Shown one piece after another: positions 13,178 to 24,668 of a stretch of DNA of 64,000 nucleotides. The DNA comes from Viola odorata. Lineage: Eukaryota; Streptophyta; Magnoliopsida; Malpighiales; Violaceae. The position numbers and the translations under genes were made by a program. A model generated the notes under the pieces. That model searched no databases. It saw only the letters and a program-made list of their open reading frames with translations, and was not told the origin of the DNA. Every line of letters begins with the position of its first letter. The first letter of the stretch is position 1. Location: contig OY829543.1 of assembly GCA_963691705.1 (NCBI GenBank), positions 52,680,564-52,744,563 of the forward strand. Direction: 5' to 3'.

Positions 13178-15617
13178 ATGACAACTGTCGGTCAACTTCC
13201 CATGAAGTTCACCATGGCTTCTATTGTGACTACCTGCTTGATTCTAGCTACTCTTCTTTCTTTAGCTATAGCTGATCTACAGGCAGACAAGCAAACCCTT
13301 CTTGACTTTGCTGCTGCTGTACCCCATTACCGAAAGCTCAACTGGAACCCTGCTTCCCCAGTCTGCAGGTCTTGGGTGGGTGTTACATGTAATTCAAATG
13401 GAACTCGTGTGGTTGAACTTCGGCTTCCTGGAGTGGGACTTGTTGGTAATATCCCAGCCAAAACTCTTGGTAAACTTGACGCCCTAAGGGTTCTCAGCCT
13501 CCGAGTCAATCTCCTCTATGGTAATCTTCCTTCTGACATCACTTCCCTTCCATCTCTCCAGTCGCTGTTCCTCCAACATAACAATCTTTCTGGTGTCCTT
13601 CCTTCCTCATTTTCGCAGCAACTGAACATACTGGATCTTTCCTTCAACTCTTTCTCCGGAAACATTCCTCAAATGATTGCAAATTTAACTCACCTCTCTG
13701 GATTGAACCTCCAGAACAACACCCTTTCTGGATCCATACCTGATTTAAACCGCACTAGGCTGAAGCATTTAAATTTAAGCTATAATCATCTCAATGGCTC
13801 CATTCCATCTTCACTTCAAACGTTCCCTAATTCGTCCTTCATTGGAAACTCTTTTCTGTGTGGGCCACCCCTTAATCCTTGCTCTCCCATTCTTCCTCCA
13901 CCTTCTTCGTCACCTATATCGCCATCATCAACTCCCCGTAAGCGACGCTCAAAACTGAAACTGACACTGGGAGCTATCATTGCTATTGCTGTAGGAGGCT
14001 TTGCAGTGTTGTTCCTTGTTGCTTTGATTATTCTATGCTGTTATTTTAAGAAGAAAAATAATGGAGGCAGCAGTGTTTTAAAGGGAAAAGCTGCTAGTGG
14101 TGGAAGGGGTGAGAAGCCGAAAGAGGAGTTTGGGAGTGGGGTGCAAGAACCGGAGAAAAATAAGCTGGTGTTCTTTGAAGGTTGCTCATATAATTTTGAT
14201 CTTGAGGATTTATTAAGGGCTTCAGCTGAAGTGCTGGGAAAAGGTAGTTATGGCACAGCATATAAAGCTGTATTAGAGGAATCAACAACAGTGGTGGTGA
14301 AGAGGTTGAAAGAAGTGGTGGTAGGCAAGAGAGACTTTGAGCAGCAAATGGAGGTTATTGGAAGAGTCGGGCAAAACCCAAATCTGGTGCCACTCCGTGC
14401 TTATTATTACTCCAAGGATGAGAAGCTTCTTGTATATGACTATATTACCGCGGGAAATTTATCCACTCTTTTACACGGTATTTTTGAACTCTAATTGTGC
14501 CTTTTAAATCTGTGTTAAACTGATACGACTTTGACAATTTTAGCAATGCATGAACGTTTGTGGTCTGAAATGATGATGATCCTTTGTCTCATTATGCACT
14601 ATGCCACACTCATGTAGCTCATGCGAACACCTTCCCAATTTCTTTCAGTTCTGCTACACAGTGGTTTTTGTTTCCTGAGAGCCAATAGAAAGATGCAATA
14701 AGTATTACATTGTTATGTTTTGCACTCTTAATTCTGCTCGAATGGAATGCAAAATGGTGTATATACCTACAGTTTCTTGATCGACATTGTTGACATTAGC
14801 AGGAAGATGTAAAACTTTCACTATCAGGGAAAGTGATTCAAATGATTAGAGTATAGGCCTACCTATGCATGTATGGATTTCATGACATAATTGTTTGAGA
14901 ATCAAGAGTCTACTTGTTTCTAAATGCATATCTGTGATATCTGAGATAAGGTTCCTAACTGATAACTTCGGCTCACCTTTGGCAACAGGAAACAGAGGAG
15001 GTGGCAGAACCCCACTAGACTGGGACACCAGAGTTAAGATTGCCCTTGGAACTGCACGGGGACTTGCCCACATCCATTTAGTTGGTGGTCCAAAATTCAG
15101 TCATGGAAACATAAAATCCTCAAATGTTCTCCTCAATCAAGATCAAGATGGGTGCGTCAGTGATTTCGGTCTAACCCCTCTCATGAAGATCCCTGCGACT
15201 GCATCTCGGAGCGCAGGATATCGTGCTCCTGAGGTGATTGAAACTGGTAAGCACACTCATAAGTCAGATGTGTACAGCTTCGGTGTCCTCCTTCTTGAGA
15301 TGCTGACTGGCAAAGCTCCAACCCAATCACCGGGACGTGATGATATGACCGACCTTCCTAGATGGGTTCAATCTGTTGTAAGGGAGGAATGGACAGCTGA
15401 GGTCTTTGACGTTGAGCTAATGAAATACCAAAATATTGAAGAAGAAATGGTGCAGATGTTACAAATTGGGATGGCTTGTGTAGCAAGAGTTCCAGACATG
15501 CGCCCGAGCATGGATGAAGTCGTTCGTATGATAGAAGATATCCGACAATCTGACTCAGAGAATCGGCCATCTTCCGAAGAGAATAAATCCAAGGACTCAA
15601 ATGTGCAGACACCTTGA
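13178..15617 (+). CDS. LRR receptor-like pseudokinase, At5g58300 type (LRR III)
   Basis: Two coding exons, 13178-14477 and 14989-15617, give 642 residues. The order is signal peptide (hydrophobic run ending near SLAIADLQ), N-terminal LRR cap with [10 protein letters not shown], about five LRRs ([54 protein letters not shown]), a Pro/Ser-rich juxtamembrane stretch, one membrane helix and an intracellular kinase fold. The kinase keeps the glycine loop (GKGSYG, about 353), Lys375 and DFG (492). The HRD loop reads HGN (472-474), so the catalytic Asp is absent and the protein is probably inactive, as in its family. The [18 protein letters not shown] and [22 protein letters not shown] blocks are hallmarks of 'probable inactive receptor kinase At5g58300'. 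An in-frame ATG at 13202 gives a more typical signal peptide and may be the true start. Confidence 0.93.
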
Positions 15618-15619
15618 TT

Positions 15620-16125
15620 GCCTTGAAGTCATATCATAGCCGGTTGATAACAAAATTCAACATTTCGTGTTGCAGATTCATAGAGTGTCATTATTTGTTT
15701 GTTCTTAGCTTTGTGCAATTCTTGTCAGATGTGTAGTGCACTAGTGCTCTTTGATTTAAGGTTTTTTTTTTTTTTTCTGTTGGTGTTTCTCCTCTTATGA
15801 GGTGGTTCCTTGATTTGTTGTAATATCTAATCAACATTGTGAATGCATTGATCAACAAGCTCTAATCTTTTTTGTTTTGTTTTGTTTTCATCTTTGATCA
15901 TTTGAGACTGCATGATTCAATATGTTATTACACGGAGTAGTATGAAACTCGCGCGTTGCGAAGAAAAAAGTGAGCACGGATGAACTTTTTAAAAGCTGTG
16001 AATCATAATCGTATTATTGACTCAAAGTAGTAGTAATTATAAAGTTTGATTTGGTTTGGTGCATAACAATTTGCACCCAGCTTATTACTAATTGTCTTTT
16101 GTTTCTTGGGATTAAAGGAGCAAAA
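15620..16125. other. Convergent 3' ends, no other gene
   Basis: This interval holds the 3' region of the receptor pseudokinase, with T-rich tracts and several AATAAA-like sites, and the 3' flank of the minus-strand secreted protein gene. A run of T at about 15763-15776 and a TTTTG repeat near 15873 are the only simple sequences. Confidence 0.5.
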
Positions 16126-16127
16126 TT

Positions 16128-17491
16128 TCAAAGGTTAAACAGGGTCAGTGTAACCATTGCAGCAGCAGCAGCAGATGACAGCAATAGATTCTTGTACGTC
16201 TTGATTGCACTGCTTGCGTAATTCGCTGTGCTGAAAGCTGCAGTCATCGAGAATCATGTTCAATAATATTTAGTACAAATGCTACCCGCCACCTAAAATG
16301 GCTAATCACCCATTTTTCGTTAGAATTTCGTATTAAAAAAGAGTGTTAATTACCAGTTTGAGTAGCGCATCCTCCAGCAATGGTGTCGTTGAGAAGCGTG
16401 ACAGTGATCTTGTTTTCAAACCAAAAGTCTTTTTTTGAATAAAAGATGCAATTGAGGATGTCATACGTGTGCTCCACACACCCGCCTGCCCTGCAGAACT
16501 CCGCCACCTCACTTTGGTTTACATGCACCACCCCATCTAGTGTTATGATCTGCTCCTTCGTGCAACTAGGGGAGAGCTATATATATATACAAATCACATA
16601 ATATTATATAATTATAACTCAATTATTTATCCATATAATATTTGTCCCCAATCTTATTTAAAAATTCACAATAAATTCCTAACTTTTTTTTTCAACCCCT
16701 GGCCTGTTTATTTAAATATAGGCTCGAACTAGCTTAACGAATCGCTCATTCATTAATATATCAATTTATAATCAGTTTAATGATAAAAAGGTTATGCGTT
16801 CAATTCTTGACCCTATTAGATTCTAAAAACAAGATCCCTAAGACATTCAATATAGTAATTTAATGACAAATATTTGAGAAGCCAAATGTAAAAAATAGCT
16901 TAAGAAAAGGGTAATGTTAGGAAACTCTTAGCATGTAAACGAAAAGGAAAAATAATATTAGGTTTTAAGATTGTAGTTTAGCCAAACAATCCTATAAAAT
17001 GCTTAGTATATATGTTTCATTGCTCCTATTTTAAGGAGCTCAATTGTTGTAATTAGCAACTTTTTATGGACTTATTTGCAAATTTATCAGTAAGATGGTG
17101 ACGAAATTTATAGTTAATTTAGGAAAAGAAAGAAAGAAAGATTAGAGTATTAAGAATTTAAGAGAGAAGAGTTTACATTACATTTAACATGCACTCATAC
17201 GCACTTCTCCACTGCCGGAATGGACTTAGATTTACGCTTCTAATTAACGTTGCTGCCAAAAACAAGAGAGAATTCAAAGCCAATAATAAACCAATAATAA
17301 TCTTCCTAAAAAATTAAAATGGTGGTAATTAGAAAAAGATCATTATTCCCTTAATTGGTGATTTAAAAAGATGGAAAGAGATTTAAGGGAACGGATAAAG
17401 AAAGAAGCTGATTACTTTGAGCATCGACGACATGGCTGAGAAGAAAGGGAAGAATGACAATGCAGAAACAGGTGGGCTTCAGCTTTTCCAT
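16128..17491 (-). CDS. Small secreted cysteine-containing plant protein, function unknown
   Basis: Rebuilt on the minus strand from four exons that keep phase: 17416-17491, 17177-17252, 16354-16565 and 16128-16237, totalling 157 residues. It starts MEKLKPTCFCIVILPFLL, a clear signal peptide ending near HVVDAQ. The mature part has NLSPFRQWRSAYECML, then CTKEQI, VAEFCRAGGC, ILNCIFYSKKDFWFENK and NDTIAGGCATQ. The Cys spacing and the phrase 'KKDFxFxNKxTVxxLNDTI' resemble a plant-only family of short secreted proteins of unknown role. The C-terminus is a hydrophobic tail after a Ser/Ala stretch (LLLSSAAAAAMVTLTLF), compatible with a membrane or GPI-type anchor. N-glycosylation sequons (NQS, NDT) are present. 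I do not know its function. Confidence 0.8.
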
Positions 17492-17578
17492 GGTTGATTA
17501 ATTAGAAAACTGAAATTCTGATGAGTTGGTTGGTTCTGAAATGTGGAGAATTGTTGTATAAGACGAGGTTTTCCAGCT

Positions 17579-17676
17579 TAGGACATGTCGTTTTAATTAG
17601 CATATGCTAATTACTATGCCAATTAGCATGAACATTATTCCAAAAACGTAGGACGTGTCGTTTAATTAAGTATATG
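17579..17676. repeat. Duplicated GTCGTTT-AATTAA motif upstream of the secreted protein gene
   Basis: TAGGACATGTCGTTTTAATTA at 17579 is repeated as TAGGACGTGTCGTTTAATTA at 17650, with the palindrome ATTAGCATATGCTAAT between them. The segment lies about 90-190 bp upstream of the minus-strand start codon. It may be promoter sequence or a repeat remnant, since a similar ACGTGTCGTTT motif is arrayed inside the hAT element at 53.7 kb. Confidence 0.5.
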
Positions 17677-18552
17677 CTTTGGACAATTTATCAATAACTC
17701 TTGCATTCTACCGGTGAATACAAGAAACGGACATAATAAATTGCTTTCTTCGATCTGTCGAGAATTATGAGGTGAGATTATTCCATTTAATTAAGATTTT
17801 AAAAGGCAAGATCTATTGATGTTTATTTATTTTATTGTTGAGATGTGTGAATCAGGTCATGGGTTCTGTAGTATTTAGTTTGAGAGGGAGATTGTTGAGG
17901 TGTACGAACCAAAATTTTATGTCGACAAAATAGGAGAAATAAACTGAATATAAGACTGGTTGAACTCTAAATGAAATGAGAATTTTAGTAAAAAATGTAC
18001 GCATTTAAAATTAAAACGGATAATATCATTTTGTTAAGAGATATCAGATGATTTTTATTTCTTCAATAAATGATAGCGAAATCGTAAATATAAAAATAAT
18101 AAGATAAGATATTTTTACCTTTCCATTTGTACGAGAACTTAACGTTTTAAAATGATCGATATGCTTTCTAGACTTGTTGTGTAGAAATAGATTCTAAAAA
18201 TAAAAAACCAGAAAAACTAAACCGAAATGAAACGGCACAAACCGAAATGTATATTGTTTATAACTGAATTTTCAATTTATTTATTTTTTGAAAGGAAAAA
18301 AAGATCGGAACCGACCGATCATGCCGTCCGCACTGCCGAATGCGACCTGGTGGTGTCAGGTGTGGGTTGTAGACTTCTATTGCCACATGATGGGAGGGGT
18401 TATGAATTTACAAACATGCCATTTGGTGGAGATAGAGAGACAATGTCCAAAAAGTGTCCGCCTTTCACTTGACTTCTCAAGATTTTCCGTATATCATTTC
18501 CATGTGAATGTGATGAGGTAGGGAACAAAAAAAAAGCCCATCCCTTCTGTCA

Positions 18553-18556
<4 letters not shown>

Positions 18557-18631
<75 letters not shown>

Positions 18632-18640
18632 TCCCTCTCT
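18557..18640. repeat. (CT)n microsatellite in NET4 leader
   Basis: A nearly pure CT dinucleotide run of about 75 bp followed by CCCTCTCCCTCTC. CT-rich tracts are common around plant transcription starts; this one lies immediately ahead of the inferred NET4 5'UTR exon. Confidence 0.95.
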
Positions 18641-19810
18641 TCTTCATATGCTCTTGAGTCTTGCTTGCTTCTTCGAATTCATTTCGTGATGATCTGATTT
18701 CTCATATCCGTCTACCGATCGACACGCACGTCGTCTGCCCCGCTCACCTTTGATTTCAAGGTAACCTTAATTACTTTCTGCAACTCCTTATTTCACATAT
18801 CAATAAATTAGATCGGTTCTTGTGATGCCATTCAAGATTAGTAGTACCATTGAATGTAGTGTCGCAGTGGTTCGACGCTACACTCATTAGGTTCGGATGA
18901 TCGATTTTGCTATTCGATGCAGTTGGTGTAAGTAGTAGTTCGATATTGATACAGTAATTATGATTGTTTGATGTATGGTATAATTTACTTGTCGTATTTA
19001 CGAACACAGCTTAGTAGTTCTCCTCCACATTTCTGTTATTATTATTGGAGTAGTAATAATTAATAAGGCTTTAGGAAAAAACAAAATTCACAATTTTTTT
19101 TAATTTTTTTAATTTTTTCGAAATAATTTTACAGTTGACTCAACCAATAAACTAGTAATACAAAAAATAGATGGGACAGAGAAGAGGTTATATTACTAAT
19201 AAAGAGACACGTGGGTGCAGCTGTACGTCGCGTTTGGACAGTTGTGTGCCTGTTACTTTGGTCAAATATATCCGCCATGCCATTATTTTTAATGTTTTAT
19301 ACTAACTTTTATTGGTTGTTTTTCGGTTTTGTTATTGTTATAAAATATATCAATTTCGGTTAAAATATTAGTTTTGGTTTGTATTTTAATCATATCGGTT
19401 AAATATTAATCGGTATGATCGAGATAGATGGATATATAAAATGAGAGAAAACATAAACATTTTTAATAAGGCTTGCGTGACAGATCAGACCCATCTTCCA
19501 TTCCCGCGTAACCAACCAAACAAACAGATACACAGCTTGTCTGTTAGTTGATAAATGGGTAGTATAACTATAAATGCTCCTATCCCCCATAAATAATGTA
19601 TTTTTTAAAATTGTATCTAACTATCTATCCGTATGGAATAATGCTAAATGTTTTAATATTTTACTATTATTTTGATTTCATTTCTAAGTTATAACATTTG
19701 TATGTTTTAGTAAAATAGTAAGTAAAAATGTTAGTAACTGAAGTAATTTTATTTGTCAATTATATAATCTGATGTTAGGTTCCGTTCCGGTTCTCGTTGG
19801 AGATCAGAAA
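18640..19810 (+). other. NET4 5'UTR exon and leader intron
   Basis: An exon-like leader ends in TTTCAAG followed by the donor GTAACC at 18761. The acceptor TGATGTTAG ends at 19778, 32 bp before the start codon, giving a leader intron of about 1.0 kb. The intron contains an ACGTGG G-box-like site near 19208, but I see no coding sequence. Confidence 0.55.
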
Positions 19811-22095
19811 ATGAAGAGGCTGCAATCAAGGAAGTCACATTCCTGGTGGTGGGATAGTCACGTAAGTCCCAAAAACTCAAAATGGCTTGCGGATAATCTG
19901 GAAGGTAAGCAATCTACATTTCCTCCATCTTTTTTCCTCATGAACACCTCTGATCCTCAAACCATTATTAATTTTTTTCCCTCCCAAGAAACTCGTTTTT
20001 CGTATTCGTGCTAAGTTCCTTTCTCAAGAAATTCAAAGATGATAGATGCAATCTAGTGATGATATAACTCAGGAGCTAGTACTTTTATCATTAGAGTTCA
20101 TTTCATATTTTACCTGTTGCTGTTTCTTTTTGTGGACATGTATGCTCCCTAAGTTTCGGGATCTCCCTGTCTATTTTCTAGTATTACATTCTAAAAGAAT
20201 CATAGTTGGCTTATTTCAGCCATTTATAATCCTAGCCTTGCACCTCATCTTTGAACTTGGATTTCTGGGGAAAAACACAATGTAACTTCTCCAGAACTTT
20301 CATTTCAAATTACAGCATGAGAATTTAATGTTGTGAATCTTGTGATGGTTCTTTTATCTCCAAAATGTGGACAAAAATGACAAAGCTATCCTTGATCCCA
20401 GAGATGGACCAGAGTGTGAGGCGCATGTTGAAGCTAATCGAAGAGGATGCAGATTCATTCGCGAAGAAGGCTGAGATGTATTATCAGAAGAGACCGGAAT
20501 TGATTACCCTTGTCGAGGACTTCTATCGCATGTACCGCTCTCTGGCTGAGCGTTACGATCATGTCACAGGAGAATTGAGGAAGAACATTCCATCGGACCT
20601 CCAATCCCAGGGCTCGGGAGTTTCTGACATTCTCTCTGAACTAACCCCCAAAAGCCAATCGTCTTCTTTAGGCCATCGTAAATCTGGCCCACGGGCACCT
20701 GGTTTCGATTTCTTCCTTGGCTCTGGTGGAAGTAGCTCGGATCTACACCAAAAAGAAGGGGACGAGTCGTCTACATTGACCGATTCTGAGCCAGAATCTG
20801 ACGATTCCTCTGTAAACAATTACGCAGGTCTGATGGGCAATAGTGATCAAGGACTCAGCAGGAAGGTAATCGAGTTAGAGATTGAGCTCCGTGCAATGAA
20901 AGAAAAGCTTCAGATGCAACAGGATGAGAATGGAGATGGTTCATTCGATCTTCTTACTAGGATCACACAGCATGAGCAAGAGCTGGCAGTCGCGAATGAG
21001 AGGATACCGCTGTTAGAAGAAGAGGTCCAAAGATTGAACACCGAACTCCAGAAATATAAGTCAATGGAACCAGCAGAGAGGAATGTCCAGACAAGGGAGG
21101 GTGAGGCGGAATCTAACATGGAGCAGGCTTCACAGCTCCAAGAATCACTTAGTAGACACCTGGATGAAACATTGGACTCGAATAACAATCTACCGGCATT
21201 GGCAGAAGAGCTCAGAATTGCAAAAGAGAAGATTCAGGATTGTGAAACAGAAATCACTAGATTGAAGCAGCAGCTTGAGAGTGAGGAAGGAGCATCAGAA
21301 AAAGTAAGGAATTTGCAGCAGCAGCTTTCCGTGGCTCAAAAAGACACTAATACTTGGAAAACCAAGTTCAATGCAGAAAAGAGGGAGGTCTTGAAACTGC
21401 AGGAAAGAATAGCAAGGATGAAAGCTAGCTTATCGGACCGGGATCATGAGGTCAGAGAGTTGAAAATAGCTGTCTCTGATGCTGAGCAAAAGATCTTCCC
21501 AGAGAAGGCACAAATTAAGGCTGAAATATCCAGATTATTGGAGGAGCAAACATGGTGGAAGGAGCAGCTGAGAGAATGGGAATCACGCGGCCGTTCTCTA
21601 GAGGATGAAAATAGAATGTTCCAGACTGAAAGAACGGAAGCTGAGGGGAGACTTAACAATGAAATTGAGCAGTTGAAGGCGGAAATTTGTGAGCGAGATG
21701 ACGTGATAAAGAATTTGGAGAAATCCGTTGAAGAACTAAATTCAGAGAGAGAGGAGCTAAGAGGAAGAGTTGCTGCCCTTAGAGAAGATGTAGGTTATAG
21801 AGATAATCAGATTGATGAAATGAACAAGCAGTTGCATCAATTGCATTTGGAACAAGCGAAGCTAATTTCTGGCTCCGAAGAGGCCTCTAAAGTAATGGAT
21901 GAATTAAGATCAAAGGCTAAGAATCTAGAGGATGAGGTTGAAAAGCAAAGAACATCGATCCTGGAAGGAGAAGAAGGGAAGCGCGAGGCTATAAGGCAAT
22001 TGTGTTTCTCACTCGAACATTACAGAAACCGATATCATGGGTTTCTAAAGGCTTTTGCAGGGCACAGAAGAGGACTTCCTGTTCTGGCAAACTGA
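19811..22095 (+). CDS. NET4: NET4-type NAB-domain actin-binding protein
   Basis: Two coding exons, 19811-19904 and 20402-22095, joined in phase (GAA G|AG), give 595 residues. The NAB (KIP1-like) domain fills residues 1 to about 90: SHSWWWDSHVSPKNSKWL, then EMDQSVRRMLKLIEEDADSFAKKAEMYYQKRPEL and YRMYRSLAERYDHVTGEL. This domain binds F-actin in NETWORKED proteins, and NET4 members link actin to the vacuole membrane. A Ser/acidic linker (SGSGGSSSDLH, TDSEPESDDSS) follows, then a long coiled coil from about 165 to 570 rich in heptads of Leu/Ile with Glu/Lys. The end reads IRQLCFSLEHYRNRY, a NET C-terminal feature. The length and short, single-coil layout fit NET4 rather than the much longer NET1/2 proteins. 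The first ATG directly precedes the conserved KRLQSRKSHSWWW block, which supports this start. Confidence 0.92.
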
Positions 22096-22439
22096 GCTAC
22101 AGAGTCCCATTTCTCCAACGATTGGATTGATTGTGTGCCCATATTTTGTTATGGTATGTTACTACTAGCTGCTCTTTTTGGTGATTTTTGTGTATGCCAA
22201 ATGTTTAAGCAGGTGCATCGTGTGTAGAAGAGCCTTCCAGCTGCGAAACGAAAATGCAACCCGGCGAGACTAAACGAGCAAGGTGGGTTCACCATGGTTA
22301 CAGATTCTTGTGCTTGTTAGTTTTCTTTTTTACTTTTTTCTTGGTTAGGTTTTTTTAGAGTTGGATTGGACTGGATGTCAACTTAGCTTTGATTTGCCAT
22401 TAAACAGATATATAAATGCTGCTAAAGCAGATGATTTCC

Positions 22440-23320
22440 AATGAACACAACATCCAAATAGCCAATTTGGCTTATTCGGAATCATACTAATCCACATTTT
22501 GTACGTAGATTTTGTCTAGTTGTTGACTCTTCCCCTTGCACATCTTGTCTACTAAGATCACAGATTTTGAGAGATGGAATCATGACATTAAATATCATTT
22601 TTTAAATGTTATTGAATAACTATTAGACTATTAGTATCGGGTGTGCTAGTATAACGTATAAATGTAGAAAATTAAACTCTTAAATAAATAAATAAAAAAT
22701 TCCAAGAAGAAGTGAAATTATTGTTATTACTAGTCTCAAACTTGTATTCTCGATAAAATTATAAAAATTTACATTCATTTTCATATAATTAATAAAAAAA
22801 GATATTACATTAAAAATAATTATATAATTTAATCAAATTATATTTGAAACTAAATCAAATGACTTACAAGATGAAATTGAAGTTTGGGGAATTAAGTACC
22901 AATGAGTTGAAAATGGTGTCTTGTTATTTTTTTCTTTTTCATCTCCTTTTCCCCTAAAAGACGTGTGATTGTTGGGTGGTAGGTGTGCGCTTATTTTGAG
23001 CACGTCCATATCCATGGTGGTAGGTAAGCTCATAGTTTGTCACCTCTCCAATCCACCCATTCTCTTTCCTCTCTCTTGTCTCAAGGCCGACTTGGCTATA
23101 TTTTATTATTGTTTCTTCTTTTTCTGTTTATATATTTTCTTGGACAAAAAAACCTACTGTTATTTTATTTTTTTACTTTTTACAATCAACGTACATATCT
23201 AACAAGGGGACTAAGATTCTAGATTTTTTATTATTACGAGATCTAAATACTAGTTGTATTTTAATTCAATTTGGTAGATTAATTTGACTTTGAATTGTTA
23301 ATCTGATCGTTTGGTTTAAA
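22440..23320. other. NET4 3' flank, no gene seen
   Basis: AT-rich sequence after the NET4 3'UTR. I see no conserved reading frame, and the 60-90-codon ORFs on both strands lack family features. Confidence 0.5.
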
Positions 23321-23323
23321 TAT

Positions 23324-23527
23324 GCGACTTCGGTGATGAGTCTGAGGTTTATTGCAAGAAACGCTAGTGGCTATCCGGTGTTTGCAAGGTCACTTTTCGT
23401 AGAGCAATGCTCGAGTGTTGATAGCGTGGAAACCCTAGCGGTGCTGGAAATTTTGACTCAGGCTAGACAGTGGGAGGTAGAGAGAGCTATTCTTGAGATG
23501 AACTATCTGTCAAATGTGATCGTCTAG
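23324..23527 (+). pseudogene. RNase-H-like (RVT_3) retrotransposon fragment
   Basis: A 64-codon reading frame has ARNASGYPVFA, then SSVDSVETLAVLEILTQARQW and ERAILEMNYLSNV. This order matches the plant RNase-H-like domain carried by LINE-type retrotransposons: 'RNASG..', 'xAETxAxxEGLxxA', 'xxxxExDSLxxV'. The usual catalytic 'ESDS' position reads EMNY and the rest of the domain is missing, so it is a dead fragment. No surrounding reverse transcriptase is visible. Confidence 0.55.
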
Positions 23528-23842
23528 AACTCAAAGGAGTTTCCTTTAAGTTATGTGGAGTTGTTCTTTCTACCATATCAAGAGGTCGCTGAATGGTCCA
23601 GCTCATGAGTTAAACCAACTTGTTTTAATTTCCGATTCTTGAAATGTTTTTTTTCCACGTTGATTCTATTTAATCCAATTCATTTTACCTTTTTTAAAAA
23701 AAACTGTTTATTTAAAGAATTATTTTACTTTAATTTCATTCCCATTTTAACTAAAAATTAGTAATTTAAGCATCTCCCGTGAGTTTACGTTTTAAGAGTG
23801 ACGCATAAATAATTTAAGTATCTTCCATTTTCCTAACATTTG

Positions 23843-24141
23843 GTGTCAGCTGCCTACATTTGGTCTGAATATTTTAGTTAAGACTAGTGAATCTATCTAT
23901 GTCCAGTAATTAGATAATTTGGACAAGCTTTTGTTTTTTCCCCTTCATACTTGCTGTCAGCTACCCACCTGGTCTGATTTTTTCTTTTTTCTAAAAAAAA
24001 CCTTTAAGACTAGTTGCTCTATATTCTATGTCCAATTAAAATTGATTAAATTTGGCCAATTTGACAAAAAATAAACAATCCAGAATGTTTTTCCTAATTT
24101 TCTCTTAATATTTCATGTGAGCTGCCTACCTTGGTTTGAAA
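23843..24141. repeat. Diverged direct repeats with AC-like cores in the C4H promoter
   Basis: Three related blocks occur at 23843-23869 (GTCAGCTGCCTACATTTGGT), 23954-23978 (GTCAGCTACCCACCTGGTCT) and 24114-24141 (TGAGCTGCCTACCTTGGTTT). The first two are each followed by an AAGACTAGT tract and a TATGTCCA tract, at 23881 and 24006. This indicates an old local duplication of about 110-125 bp. The CCTACC/ACCCACC cores resemble AC elements bound by phenylpropanoid MYBs. Confidence 0.55.
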
Positions 24142-24163
24142 AATTGAAATTAATATATATAAA

Positions 24164-24316
24164 TAGAGTAATACTAAAAACAATCATTCTGAGTAACCAT
24201 TTATCAATATTTTTCGTGTGATTGGTCAATTTATATGAATGTAAGTGGTTATTTATTTTTAATTTTTTTTATTATGGACCAATTACAGCGTTGATAAACA
24301 GCTGAGCATTACTCTA
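24164..24316. repeat. Short MITE in the C4H promoter
   Basis: The terminal repeats TAGAGTAATACT (24164) and AGCATTACTCTA (24316), plus the inner TTTATCAA / TTGATAAA pair, define an inverted-repeat element of about 153 bp. It ends about 225 bp upstream of the C4H TATA box. Confidence 0.55.
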
Positions 24317-24392
24317 ATAATAAATAATATTTTTTATGGTAAAAGAAAAAAAAAAAAAAAGGAAAGAAGAGAGAAGAAAAGGTATCTTTCTT

Positions 24393-24548
24393 ACCTACCA
24401 CCACCACCGCCACCATTCTCACCCTCCTCCTCTCCTACCTCCAAAATGAAAAAAGTCCAACCCTTAGTGGGCCATAACACATGACCTCAGGCGCCACCTA
24501 ACACCTCTCGTTTAACATTTCAACCTACCCCCTCCACTCTCTATAAAA
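24393..24548 (+). promoter_or_regulatory. C4H core promoter: AC elements and TATA box
   Basis: ACCTACC (AC-I type) at 24393-24399, ACCTAAC (AC-III type) at 24496-24502 and ACCTACC at 24523-24529 precede a TATAAAAA box at 24542. The C4H start codon is 127 bp downstream of the TATA box. AC elements are the known binding sites of R2R3-MYB activators of lignin and phenylpropanoid genes, and their clustering fits coordinated expression with PAL and 4CL. Motif presence is seen; function is inferred. Confidence 0.7.
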
Positions 24549-24668
24549 AACCCACACAGCGCCAACCCTCCATCAAAACCATCCACTCCTATCCTCCTCC
24601 TCTTCTCTAATCAATCAAAAATCAATTTAATCAACAACCATTTGATTAACCAATCGATTACTCAAAGA

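Noticed and set aside
18557..18640. CT run as a tandem gene or CRISPR-like array
   Set aside because: It is a pure dinucleotide microsatellite with no spacers.
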